From assembly GCA_002504525.1 (NCBI GenBank), contig DATD01000001.1, forward strand, positions 38,540-79,750: DNA of 41,211 nucleotides, given 5' to 3'. The stretch comes from Methanomassiliicoccus sp. UBA345. GTDB taxonomy: Archaea; Thermoplasmatota; Thermoplasmata; Methanomassiliicoccales; Methanomassiliicoccaceae. How positions within the stretch are numbered: position 1 is the stretch's first letter; the number at the start of each line of letters is the position of its first letter. Of this stretch, positions 32,823 to 41,065 are shown piece after piece. The position numbers and the translations under genes were made by a program. The notes under the pieces were generated by a model. That model did no database searches. It saw only the letters and a program-made list of their open reading frames with translations, and was not told the origin of the DNA.

Positions 32823-33935
32823 ATGGGACTCAACAGACGTGGAATCATAGCCATTGGCCTAGTGGCCGTGCTGATCGTGGCAGTCGTGGCGGTGGCGCTC
32901 ACCAGCGGTCTGCTCCAGTCAGGAGAGGCCGCGGACCTTACTGACGCGGCAGGGCGGGAGGTCATATTGGACGCGCCTCCTGAGCGCATCGTGTCCTGTA
33001 CTCCGGGCCTCACCGAGATGGTGTTCGCGCTGGGCCTCGGGGACAAGCTGGTGGCAGTGACCGACTATTGTGACTACCCGGCCGAGGCGGCCGCCCTGCG
33101 GGACGCCAATAAGACCGTGGGTGGATTCTGGGAACCGAACTACGAAGTGATCCTGAGCTACGATCCGGACCTCGTGCTGGTAGACTACGGCACAGATGCG
33201 CATCAGCAGTTGGCGTCTAAGCTCATCGACGCCAACGTGACGGTGCTGCAGATGTTCGAGCAGAAGGACCTGGCCAGCGTGTACGCCAACCTTCGCTTGA
33301 TGGGCAACGTGACGGGGACGTCCGAGAACGCCACCGTGCTGGCGAACGACATCAAGGCCTCGATCGAAAGCGTTCAGAGCGCCGTCGAAGGTCTGGATAA
33401 GCCAACCGTGATGTATGTAACGTACGTTGAGACGGGCTTCACCAATGCATACGTGTCGGGAAGCGGCACCGCCGTGGACGAGCTGATCGGCCTGGCGGGA
33501 GGGAAGAACGTATTTGCCGACCAGTCGGGATGGTTCTCTCCCTCGAGCGAGCTGATGCTCTCCAATGCGAAGAGCATCGACTGCATGATCATCACCAGCA
33601 TGTTCTCCGACACTGCCGCCGAGGACCTGAACGACTTCTTCGTGAACGATGAGCTGTGGAAGCAGAGCCCCGCGGTGATGAACAACAAGATATTCTACCT
33701 GCAGGGGCAGGGAGAGAACATCTTCAATCGCCAGTCGGTGAGGGCCGCGGACGCGGTACAGCTGATGGCCGAGATGATGCATCCGGGCGCCTTCGAGGCC
33801 AAGGTGCCTTACGATCCCACCGGGGGCACGATCAACGTCATCGGGAACGATTACGCCGATCACCTGCCCTCGGTGAGCAGCTCGGTGGCCCTGGAACGAG
33901 CGTACAGCGGCCCTGTGGCCATGGTCCGCGACTAA
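32823..33935 (+). CDS. btuF: Corrinoid ABC transporter substrate-binding protein
   Basis: 370 residues. An N-terminal membrane anchor (residues 8-30) without a lipobox cysteine is followed by a BtuF/FhuD-type binding domain: TDAAGREVILDAPPERIVS, CTPGLTEMVFALGLGDKLVA, 'TDYCDYP' and 'YDPDLVLVDYG'. ATG 32823 is preceded by the ribosome site GGAGGATC. FhuD-fold proteins also carry iron chelates, but the downstream corrinoid genes favour corrinoids. First gene of a run of eight closely spaced genes. Confidence 0.9.
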   Translation: MGLNRRGIIAIGLVAVLIVAVVAVALTSGLLQSGEAADLTDAAGREVILDAPPERIVSCTPGLTEMVFALGLGDKLVAVTDYCDYPAEAAALRDANKTVGGFWEPNYEVILSYDPDLVLVDYGTDAHQQLASKLIDANVTVLQMFEQKDLASVYANLRLMGNVTGTSENATVLANDIKASIESVQSAVEGLDKPTVMYVTYVETGFTNAYVSGSGTAVDELIGLAGGKNVFADQSGWFSPSSELMLSNAKSIDCMIITSMFSDTAAEDLNDFFVNDELWKQSPAVMNNKIFYLQGQGENIFNRQSVRAADAVQLMAEMMHPGAFEAKVPYDPTGGTINVIGNDYADHLPSVSSSVALERAYSGPVAMVRD

Positions 33936-33951
33936 CGCTGGGGGCTGTAAC

Positions 33952-34998
33952 TTGGACGGTACGATGGTCAGCAGGGCCAAGGCCAAGTTGCTGATGGTGC
34001 TGGCCATCGGCCTTCTTTCCCTTTTCGTTCTTCTGGTGGTGTCGTGGTCGCTGGGGGCGGTGGACATACCGTTCTCCGACACGCTCGGTTACCTGCTGAA
34101 CATAATCTCCAATTTCGGTCCGGACATGTCGGTGCCGCAGGAACGGATCATCTGGGACCGGGTGGTGCGATCGGTCGCGGTCATCGGGGTCGGGATCGGC
34201 CTGTCCGTCTCGGGCGTGGTGATGCAGGCCCTGATCCGCAACCCGCTGGTCGACCCGTACGTCACCGGCATATCGTCCGGAGCGGCCCTGGGCGCGACGC
34301 TGTCCCTTCTGGCCGGGGTGGCCATCATCCCCCTGGCAGGGTTCGCCACTCCCATGGCCGCGTTCGTCGGAGCAATAGGCGCGTTCCTGCTCACCATGGC
34401 CCTGGCCGAGACGTCAGGGGGCCGTTCTGTCAACTACGTGCTTAGCGGCATAATCATCGGCATCGCTATATCGTCGTTCACCACCCTGCTCATAGTGTTC
34501 AGCGAGAACCACCGTCTCCGTGGCGCCCTGTTCTGGTTGTACGGCTCGTTCTCCTACATCACATGGGTCGAATCGTTGATCATCATCCTGACGGTGCTGG
34601 TACTTTCGCTGGTGCTGCTGCTGTTCGCGCGGGAACTGAACGTGATCCTGCTGGGCGACGAACACGCCCGCCATCTGGGGCTGAACGTCAAGGGCTTCAA
34701 GACCATCTCGATACTGATCGTTTCGGTCCTCACCGCCGTGTCGGTCGCCTTCTGCGGCATCATCGGCTTCCTTGGACTGATCGTTCCGCACTCCGCCCGC
34801 ATGCTGGTGGGAGGCGACCATCGGCTCCTCATCCCGGCCTCCATGATGGTCGGGGCCAACGTCCTGCTGTTGGCCGACATAGTCGCTCGCATCGCCCTCC
34901 GGCCGGTGGAGCTTCCGATCGGGGCCATCATCTCCATGGTAGGAGCCCCGTTCTTCATCTATCTCATGTACAAGAGGGGGAAGGAATATGGCGTCTGA
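33952..34998 (+). CDS. btuC: Corrinoid ABC transporter permease
   Basis: 348 residues, about ten membrane segments, FecCD/BtuC family. Signature segments are VMQALIRNPLVDPYVTGISS (coupling with the ATPase), GISSGAALGAT, and GIIGFLGLIVPHSARMLVG near the end. It starts at TTG 33952, 16 bases after btuF; ATG 33964 is an alternative. The last 11 bases overlap btuD. Confidence 0.92.
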   Translation: MDGTMVSRAKAKLLMVLAIGLLSLFVLLVVSWSLGAVDIPFSDTLGYLLNIISNFGPDMSVPQERIIWDRVVRSVAVIGVGIGLSVSGVVMQALIRNPLVDPYVTGISSGAALGATLSLLAGVAIIPLAGFATPMAAFVGAIGAFLLTMALAETSGGRSVNYVLSGIIIGIAISSFTTLLIVFSENHRLRGALFWLYGSFSYITWVESLIIILTVLVLSLVLLLFARELNVILLGDEHARHLGLNVKGFKTISILIVSVLTAVSVAFCGIIGFLGLIVPHSARMLVGGDHRLLIPASMMVGANVLLLADIVARIALRPVELPIGAIISMVGAPFFIYLMYKRGKEYGV

Positions 34999-35788
34999 GA
35001 CACAGATCTCGTTGACCATCGAAGGGATCCGCTTCGGCTACAACGGTTCCGATATACTGGAGAACGTGGAGTTCGAGGCCCGCAGCGGCGAGCTCATCGG
35101 ACTCATCGGACCTAACGGCTCGGGCAAGAGCACGCTGCTCCGCCTCATGAACGGCATACTGAGGCCCAAGGCGGGTACCATCCTCATGGAGGGGCGCGAT
35201 CTGAACAAGATGAAGGTGGATGAGATCGCTCGGGTATGCGCCAACGTGCCGACCGAGTTCAACGAGGACTTCAACCTGTCGGTGCAGGAGCTGGTGTCCC
35301 TCGGGCGGTATCCGTTCGCCAAAGGGCTGTGGTGGGACAGCACGGAGGACGAGGGCCTGGTGGAAGCGGCCATGAGGAAGTACGGCGTCCACCATCTCAA
35401 GGACCGGCGGTTCTCCGAACTGTCCTCCGGGGAGGGTCAAAGAGTATTGCTGGCCAAGGCCATGGTGCAGTGCCCCCGCATCATGCTGGTGGACGAACCG
35501 TCGGCCCACCTGGACCTGAGATACAAGCTGGAGGTGATGGAGCACCTGCGCGAGATGCTCAGCGGTAACGTGACCATAGTCATCGCCTCGCACGACCTGA
35601 ACCTCCTGGCCAAGTACTGTGACAAGGTGATGATACTGTCCAAGGGAAAGATAGTGGGAATGGGAACGCCCCGGGAGGTCATCACCGCCGAGATGGTGGA
35701 GGCCGTGTACGGAGTGGAGGTCGCGATCATCGACGACGGTGACGGCATCTTTGCCATACCGCGGCGCACCAGGAGGAAGGGAACATGA
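34988..35788 (+). CDS. btuD: Corrinoid ABC transporter ATPase
   Basis: 266 residues. Walker A GPNGSGKSTLL, signature LSSGEGQRVLLAKAM, Walker B IMLVDEPSAHLD and H-loop ASHDLN. The Q-loop, usually VPQ, reads ANVPTEFNEDF, so the normally conserved Gln is replaced by Thr. ATG 34988 overlaps the end of btuC, and its stop overlaps the next start as ATGA, indicating tight coupling. Confidence 0.93.
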   Translation: MASETQISLTIEGIRFGYNGSDILENVEFEARSGELIGLIGPNGSGKSTLLRLMNGILRPKAGTILMEGRDLNKMKVDEIARVCANVPTEFNEDFNLSVQELVSLGRYPFAKGLWWDSTEDEGLVEAAMRKYGVHHLKDRRFSELSSGEGQRVLLAKAMVQCPRIMLVDEPSAHLDLRYKLEVMEHLREMLSGNVTIVIASHDLNLLAKYCDKVMILSKGKIVGMGTPREVITAEMVEAVYGVEVAIIDDGDGIFAIPRRTRRKGT

Positions 35789-36906
35789 TCGAACAAGCGG
35801 TGCGGCCGGAGGTCCGGTCGATGGCGCGCCCCCGCCACGGCGGGGACGTGTGGCAGCATGACAACATCAAGGACTACAGCTCTAACGTCAATCCCCTGGG
35901 GGCGCCGCCGCGATTGGCCGAGTACATAGCCGAGGCTGCCAGGGACCTTCATAACTACCCTGACGACTCTTCCGCCAGGCTCAAGGACGCCATCGCTGGC
36001 CGTTATGGCGTGGGCGCGGACAACGTCATCGTCGGCGCCGGCTCGGCCGAGCTAATCAGGCTTTTCCCTGAGGTCTTCGTCTCTCCGGGGGACCGCGTGA
36101 TCATGCCCCGGCCGACCTTCTCGGAGTACGGCTTCGCCTGCCAGCTCATGGGAGCCCGGCTGATCGACCACCTGCTTCCGGAAGACCGTGGCTTCGCTCT
36201 GGACGTTGCTGAACTGATCGGCCGGCTGGACGGGGCCAAGGCCGTCTATGTATGCAATCCCAACAACCCCACCAGCCGCATGGTGGGAAGGAACGATCTT
36301 CTGGACCTGATCGAGGAGGCGGAAAGGAAGGGCGTCCTGGCATTCCTCGACGAAACGCTGCTGGAGCTCTCACCACGTTCCGAGGAGCTATCCATGGTCC
36401 ATGAGGTCGGATCGCATGAGAATCTGTTCATCATCCGCTCGTTCACCAAGTCGTTCGCCATGCCTGGGATCAGGGTCGGCTATGGTTTCGGCTCAAAGGA
36501 GCTGCTCCGGTACCTGGAGGCCGGACGGCTCACCTGGAACCTCGGAACGATCGAGCAGCGCGTGGCCTCACGGCTGATGGAGGACGAGCAGGACCACGTC
36601 GCACGCGCGGTCAGCATGCTGGATGAGGAGAAGAGGCGCATGCATTCCCGCGTCGAGGCGCTAATGGGCAGAGTGCCTCTGCCCGACTCGTACTTCTTCT
36701 TCGCTCCCCTCGACGAACTGGGAGCGTCCTCGGAGCAGTTCCGCGCCACCATGCTGCGCCACGGCGTGCTGGTTCGCGACTGTTCCTCGTTCGGAGGCGC
36801 TTGCTCACAATACACCAGGTTCTGCGTCAAGACCCCGGGGAAGGACGACGAGTTCCTCGCCGCGCTTTCCCTGGCCGTTGACGATATGCAGGAAGGACGG
36901 TCCTGA
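35785..36906 (+). CDS. cobD: L-threonine-O-3-phosphate decarboxylase (HisC-like PLP enzyme)
   Basis: 373 residues, fold-type I aminotransferase close to HisC. Seen: SSNVNPLGAPP, the PLP-site CNPNNPTSRMVG, 'AFLDETLLELSP' and the Schiff-base lysine in RSFTKSFAMPGIRVGYGFG. HisC and CobD are hard to separate by motif. Its position between btuD and cbiB makes CobD, which supplies aminopropanol phosphate, much more likely. Unlike some archaeal CobD proteins it has no extra C-terminal metal-binding domain. Confidence 0.88.
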   Translation: MIEQAVRPEVRSMARPRHGGDVWQHDNIKDYSSNVNPLGAPPRLAEYIAEAARDLHNYPDDSSARLKDAIAGRYGVGADNVIVGAGSAELIRLFPEVFVSPGDRVIMPRPTFSEYGFACQLMGARLIDHLLPEDRGFALDVAELIGRLDGAKAVYVCNPNNPTSRMVGRNDLLDLIEEAERKGVLAFLDETLLELSPRSEELSMVHEVGSHENLFIIRSFTKSFAMPGIRVGYGFGSKELLRYLEAGRLTWNLGTIEQRVASRLMEDEQDHVARAVSMLDEEKRRMHSRVEALMGRVPLPDSYFFFAPLDELGASSEQFRATMLRHGVLVRDCSSFGGACSQYTRFCVKTPGKDDEFLAALSLAVDDMQEGRS

Positions 36907-36907
36907 C

Positions 36908-37897
36908 TTGGAGCTGCTGGCATACGCCATCGCCATACCAGTGCTGGCGCTCATCATCGACCTGATTCTGGGAGAGCCGCCGAACCGTTTTCACCCGGTG
37001 GTGTGGATCGGCCGGACCATAGGGTATCTGGACGATCATGTGGGGCGAGGCAGCCCCCGCCGCGAGAAGCTCCTGGGAGTATTCGTCGACCTGATCCCCA
37101 TCCTGCTCTTCGTGTTCCTTTTCACGCTGCTGCTGGCACTGCTGCGCGACCTGCTGGGAGCGGTCGTCTGGGCCATCGCCGCTGCCATACTTTTCAAGAC
37201 GATGTTCGCCGTGCGTTCGCTGGAGACGCACACCGCCCCGATGATCGCTGATCTCCAGAGGGGGGACCTGGACGCCGCTAGGAGGAAGGCGTCCATGGTG
37301 GTCTCGCGGGACGTGAACGCGCTGGACCAGCCGCACGTCATCTCCTGCGCCGCGGAGACGATATCCGAGAACCTCGTGGACAGCGTGCTCTCGCCGATGT
37401 TCTACTTCGGACTGGCCGGCATCCCGGGAGCTACGTTCCTGCGGGCCGCGAACACCGCCGACGGCATGGTCGGCTACCTTTCCGAGCGCCACCGCAACGT
37501 AGGATGGTTCTCCGCCCGTCTGGACGACTGCGCCCACTACCTGGTGGCACGGCTGTCGGTGCCGTTCATCCTGCTCTCCCTGGCCCTGCTGGGCAAGGAT
37601 TGGAGAAAGGGCTGGGAGGCCGGCCGAAGGGACCACGGTCAGACCTCCAGCCCGAACAAGGGCTGGCCCATGGCCACCGTGGCCGGCGGGCTGGGGGTCC
37701 GATTCGAGAAGATGGGGCATTACAGCATGGGCGAAGGGTCGGTCCCCCAGGACCCGTTGATCATCAGGGACACCATCAACGTGATGAAGCTGACCGCGGT
37801 GCTGTTCTTTGCCCTGGTGCTGCTCCCCTTATTTACTCTCATGGGGATACATGTCCAGCTGTACCTGGAGAACTGGCTTCTGGGCCTGATAGGGTGA
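36908..37897 (+). CDS. cbiB: Adenosylcobinamide-phosphate synthase
   Basis: Membrane enzyme that attaches aminopropanol phosphate to adenosylcobyric acid. About 329 residues. Family blocks: DLILGEPPNRFHPVVWIGR, AAETISENLVDSVLSP, RAANTADGMVGYLSER, 'GWFSARLDD' and SPNKGWPMATVAGGLGVRFE. TTG 36908, one base after the cobD stop with GGAAGG upstream, begins LELLAYAIAIPVLAL; an in-frame TTG at 36878 would overlap cobD. Several membrane segments. Confidence 0.93.
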   Translation: MELLAYAIAIPVLALIIDLILGEPPNRFHPVVWIGRTIGYLDDHVGRGSPRREKLLGVFVDLIPILLFVFLFTLLLALLRDLLGAVVWAIAAAILFKTMFAVRSLETHTAPMIADLQRGDLDAARRKASMVVSRDVNALDQPHVISCAAETISENLVDSVLSPMFYFGLAGIPGATFLRAANTADGMVGYLSERHRNVGWFSARLDDCAHYLVARLSVPFILLSLALLGKDWRKGWEAGRRDHGQTSSPNKGWPMATVAGGLGVRFEKMGHYSMGEGSVPQDPLIIRDTINVMKLTAVLFFALVLLPLFTLMGIHVQLYLENWLLGLIG

Positions 37898-37901
37898 TGG
37901 A

Positions 37902-39065
37902 TTGAGCGATTTCAATATCAAGGTACGAATGGAGGACAACGGCAACGAGGGCTTCGCCATCATGACGCTGCCTGGGCGATACAGGATGCTGAGCTCCTGC
38001 ATCAGGAACGGCGGTTTCGCCGAGGGCGAAACGGTGTTCTTCTATGAGGTGCCGCTCGGTTACGACGATCCGTTCCCGGAGGAGGACATGGAGCGGCAGT
38101 GCGCCAGGTTCGATCTTCCTCCGGATGCGGTGGGCTTCATGACCGCGGCCGACATCCGCCGCGTGATCACCGTCTGCGAGGAAGAGGTGAACGGAACGCG
38201 GGCCATCGCCGTCGCCACCGCCGGCGTGACCAATGCTGTGTATGCAGGAGAGCGGCTGTCCAAGGAGGTGCTAGACCTCCTGCCGGTGCACGATCCGGCC
38301 AGGAAGCGCAATCCGCCCGGGACCATCAACGTGCTGGTCGCGGTCAACGTTCCTTTGCAGGACTGCGGGCTCGCCAACGCCGTCATCACCGTCACCGAGG
38401 CCAAGTCGGCCGCCCTGATGGACGCCGGCGTGGATGGGACGGGAACGACGAGCGACGCGGTATCGGTCGCCTGCCCGCCCGGCGACGGCTGCAAGTACGC
38501 GGGAACGGCGACCGATGCTGGCATCGCCATTGCCCGTGCTGTACGCTCGGCGGTGGCCGGTTCGGTGCGAAAGTGGGGCAATGGCAAGAGGCCCAAGGAC
38601 TTCGTGACCAAGCTGGACGAGATCGGCGTGGGGGAGAAGGAGATGTGGGAGGCCGCCGCCGCGCTGTACGTGCCGAACCCCGACTGGGAATTGGAGATGA
38701 TCCATGGGATGTTCTCCCGAAACCTCGCCACCCTCCGCAAGGACATCAACGTCAATGCGATGATGTTCGCCGCCATCAACATGGAGGAGATGGGGCTGAG
38801 AGACGCGATGTTCGGACTGGACAAGGGCCGCTTCACCGAGGACCCCGTGCACCTGGTGGCCGATGAGCTGCTGGGCATTGCGCTGGCGCAGTACGTCGCC
38901 GGGACCAAAGGATTGTTCGAGTACATTCGTTACGATAAGAAGAAGCCCGGCGTACTCGGCATCCTGGGGCCGTTCCTGGACGACATCGTCGCCTCGCTCA
39001 TCGGGAGCATCATGTCGCGCATCTACACCGAACTGCTGGAGGGTGAGGACAGATTAGGCTCCTGA
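37902..39065 (+). CDS. cbiS: Bifunctional adenosylcobinamide amidohydrolase / alpha-ribazole-phosphate phosphatase
   Basis: 387 residues, two fused domains. Residues about 1-230 are CbiZ-type: AVATAGVTNAVYAGE, GTINVLVAVNV, VTEAKSAALMDAGV and GTGTTSDAVSVACP. This part hydrolyses adenosylcobinamide to adenosylcobyrate. Residues about 235-387 resemble PgpA/CobZ: ADELLGIALAQYVAGTKGLF, YDKKKPGVLGILGPFLDDI. This part dephosphorylates alpha-ribazole phosphate or cobalamin phosphate. The same fusion is known as CbiS from Methanopyrus. TTG 37902, with GGTGATGG ahead, lies four bases after cbiB. Confidence 0.92.
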   Translation: MSDFNIKVRMEDNGNEGFAIMTLPGRYRMLSSCIRNGGFAEGETVFFYEVPLGYDDPFPEEDMERQCARFDLPPDAVGFMTAADIRRVITVCEEEVNGTRAIAVATAGVTNAVYAGERLSKEVLDLLPVHDPARKRNPPGTINVLVAVNVPLQDCGLANAVITVTEAKSAALMDAGVDGTGTTSDAVSVACPPGDGCKYAGTATDAGIAIARAVRSAVAGSVRKWGNGKRPKDFVTKLDEIGVGEKEMWEAAAALYVPNPDWELEMIHGMFSRNLATLRKDINVNAMMFAAINMEEMGLRDAMFGLDKGRFTEDPVHLVADELLGIALAQYVAGTKGLFEYIRYDKKKPGVLGILGPFLDDIVASLIGSIMSRIYTELLEGEDRLGS

Positions 39066-39067
39066 GC

Positions 39068-39853
39068 GTGATCAAGGCGCAGTTCTCGCTGTTCACGGTC
39101 ATACCGGTGAACGTCACCGGGGAGGATGTGGATGACCTGTCCCGCCACCTATGGACGCTTCCTCTGATCGGCCTCTTCTACGGCGCGGTGGCCGGCGGTT
39201 CGTTCTATGCCCTCACTCGCCTGCTCGACCCTCTGGTCAGCGCGGCAGTGGTCGTCCTGCTCGTCCACGGCCTCAATCGCTTCCTGCACTTCGATGGCCT
39301 CATCGACCTGGGGGACGGGCTCATTGCCACGGGGACGCACGAGAAGAAGATGGCCGCGATGAAGGACACCCGGGTGGGCGCCGGCGGGGTCGGCTTCGGA
39401 ATGATGTTCACGCTCCTCGCGGTCGCCTCCCTGGCCTCGGTCGGCGAGGTTGGCTACGCCCCCATGATGTTCTTCCTTCCGCTTGCCGCCGAAGTGCTGT
39501 CCAAGAACGCGCTGGTCACCGTGGCCGCGCTGGGCAGGCCGCGCGAGGGCCTGGGCAGCCCGTTCGTGAGCAACACCCGCCCCGGTCACGCCGTCCTTTC
39601 CGCTGTTTTGTCGCTCATACTGCTGGCGGCGGTCTTCCTGGCCCTGGGGCAATGGTCTCCAAGGCCCCAGAGCTTCATACCTCTCCTTATGGTCCTGGCC
39701 AGTGTGGCGGTGGGCGCCGCGGCGGCCGTGGTGGCGCACCGGAGCTTCGGCTGCGTCAACGGCGATGTCCTGGGGGCGACCAACGAGCTCGCGAAGCCGT
39801 TCGTTCTCATCGCCGGGGTGGCGGGGGTGGTCCTGTTCCTGTCGATGTACTAG
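39068..39853 (+). CDS. cobS: Adenosylcobinamide-GDP ribazoletransferase (cobalamin synthase)
   Basis: Membrane enzyme that joins the activated corrinoid and the lower-ligand nucleoside. 261 residues, about six membrane segments. Hallmarks are LHFDGLIDLGDGLIATG, MAAMKDTRVGAGGVGFGMMF and the C-terminal CVNGDVLGATNELAKP. GTG start two bases after cbiS. The stop TAG (39851-39853) lies inside the beginning of cobY, one frame apart. Confidence 0.94.
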   Translation: MIKAQFSLFTVIPVNVTGEDVDDLSRHLWTLPLIGLFYGAVAGGSFYALTRLLDPLVSAAVVVLLVHGLNRFLHFDGLIDLGDGLIATGTHEKKMAAMKDTRVGAGGVGFGMMFTLLAVASLASVGEVGYAPMMFFLPLAAEVLSKNALVTVAALGRPREGLGSPFVSNTRPGHAVLSAVLSLILLAAVFLALGQWSPRPQSFIPLLMVLASVAVGAAAAVVAHRSFGCVNGDVLGATNELAKPFVLIAGVAGVVLFLSMY

Positions 39854-40470
39854 TCACAGCAGGCGGGCGGGGCAGCCGCATGCGCGACGTGGAAGGGGAG
39901 AAGCCCCTCGCCCTTTTGCTCGGCAGGCCGATGATCGATCGGGTGCTAGACGCTTTGGCAAAGGCACGGGGCACCGGTCGGCTGGTCGTGTCGGTCAGTG
40001 AGAACACGCCCCTCACCACGGACCATCTCAGATCTCGAGGCATCGAAGTCGTGAGCACCTCCGGTTCCGACTACGTCACAGACCTGAGGCAAGCATTGAA
40101 GCACATTCGATCGTCGGAGGTCCTGATCTGCCCTGCTGACCTGCCGCTCATTACCTCAGAGGGGGTGGAAGCGGTGCTCTCCCATTTCCGAGTGGCAGGC
40201 GTCTCCTCGCTCTCGGTGGCGGTGCCAGCCGACCTGGTGAGGTCGTTAGGCGCAGTCCCATCATATGTTCTGGAAGAGAACGGCCGCGAGATCGTGCTAT
40301 GCGGGGTCAGCGTCGTCGACCGGGAGCAGATGCTCTCCGGGGCGACGCTCAGTCAGGGTTTTGCGGTCATCGAGGATGAGCAGTTCGCCCTGAACGTGAA
40401 CACTCGGGAGGAGCTGCGCAGGGCGGAGGAGCGGCTGCACGGTCGGGGAGCGTGCGAACATATCAGGTAG
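39841..40470 (+). CDS. cobY: Adenosylcobinamide-phosphate guanylyltransferase CobY, start codon unclear
   Basis: GTP-dependent nucleotidyltransferase that makes adenosylcobinamide-GDP. The product reads VDVLVTAGGRGSRM (the GGxGxRM nucleotide-binding loop), EKPLALLLGRPMIDRVLDAL, then 'ICPADLPLITSEGVEAVL' and 'NVNTREELRRAEERL'. About 210 residues. In this frame there is no ATG, GTG, TTG or CTG between 39781 and the motif; the first ATG (39880) is the Met inside the motif. Initiation at 39880 would drop the loop. A noncanonical start, a frameshift from cobS (which ends in the -1-related frame) or a missing base near 39847 are the options. Adding one G there would give MVLVTAGG in frame with cobS. 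Confidence 0.85.
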   Translation, partial: VDVLVTAGGRGSRMRDVEGEKPLALLLGRPMIDRVLDALAKARGTGRLVVSVSENTPLTTDHLRSRGIEVVSTSGSDYVTDLRQALKHIRSSEVLICPADLPLITSEGVEAVLSHFRVAGVSSLSVAVPADLVRSLGAVPSYVLEENGREIVLCGVSVVDREQMLSGATLSQGFAVIEDEQFALNVNTREELRRAEERLHGRGACEHIR

Positions 40471-40522
40471 GCTTCGTGGCGTAAGGCACTTTAGGCGCAT
40501 GAAAGGCGCACGCTGCCTTGAC

Positions 40523-40534
40523 AAGTATTAGATA
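40523..40534 (+). promoter_or_regulatory. TATA-like box of the LEA14-like gene
   Basis: AAGTATTAGATA is the only A/T-rich element in the spacer and predicts transcription from about 40555, leaving a leader that includes the ribosome site GGGTGAT. Confidence 0.45.
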
Positions 40535-40591
40535 GGTGCCGGTCCGAACATATGCCAGCGGGCACTTGAATGACCGCTGCGGGTGATATCC

Positions 40592-41065
40592 ATGAAGGGG
40601 ACCACAATCGCCATCATTGCGATCGTCATCATCATCCTCGTCGCGGCTGGCGCGTTCGGCTACCAGCAATATCAGCAGAGGGCGTCCCTGAAGAACGTGC
40701 AGATCGCTGTGGACGGGGTCCAGGTGGAGGGCGTCAACCTGACAAGCGCTAGCTTGATCTTCTCCCTTAGGATAACCAACCCCAACACCAATGCGGTCAC
40801 CATAGACCGGACCGATTACACGGTGTTCATCAACAACATCAGCCTGGGGAGCGGACAGAACCAGGAGAAGGTGACGATCCCGGCCGGAGGCTCGCTGGTC
40901 ATCCCTCAGCCCTTCAACGTATCGTATTCGGGGGCGGCCCAGAGCGTCTGGTCGTACATAACCCAGGGCGGGGCGGAATATCGGCTGGTAGGGACTGCCT
41001 ACTTCGATACGCTGCTCGGCACAGTGGGAGTGCCCTACAACATCACCGGCACCCTGGAGGGGTGA
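40592..41065 (+). CDS. Membrane-anchored LEA14-like (LEA type 2) protein
   Basis: 157 residues. An N-terminal anchor (MKGTTIAIIAIVIIILVAAG) is followed by one beta-sandwich domain of the water-stress/LEA14 type: SASLIFSLRITNPNTNAVTI, 'YTVFINNISLGSG' and 'VTIPAGGSLVIPQPFNVSYS'. Such domains are common on archaeal envelopes and have no defined enzymatic role. ATG 40592 has GGGTGAT six bases upstream; an in-frame GTG at 40583 lies inside that site and is rejected. Confidence 0.83.
   Translation: MKGTTIAIIAIVIIILVAAGAFGYQQYQQRASLKNVQIAVDGVQVEGVNLTSASLIFSLRITNPNTNAVTIDRTDYTVFINNISLGSGQNQEKVTIPAGGSLVIPQPFNVSYSGAAQSVWSYITQGGAEYRLVGTAYFDTLLGTVGVPYNITGTLEG

Noticed and set aside
36827..37720. 297-codon minus-strand frame
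   Set aside because: It is the antisense shadow of cbiB, which has unmistakable family motifs.
39151..39840. Long open frame upstream of and in frame with cobY
   Set aside because: It is the shifted frame of cobS, Arg/Gly/Pro-rich, and not a protein domain, although it explains why gene finders might start cobY too early.
39842..39930. Pyrrolysine read-through of the cobS TAG
   Set aside because: The sequence after TAG in the cobS frame is not protein-like and soon meets a stop; CobS is complete at 261 residues.
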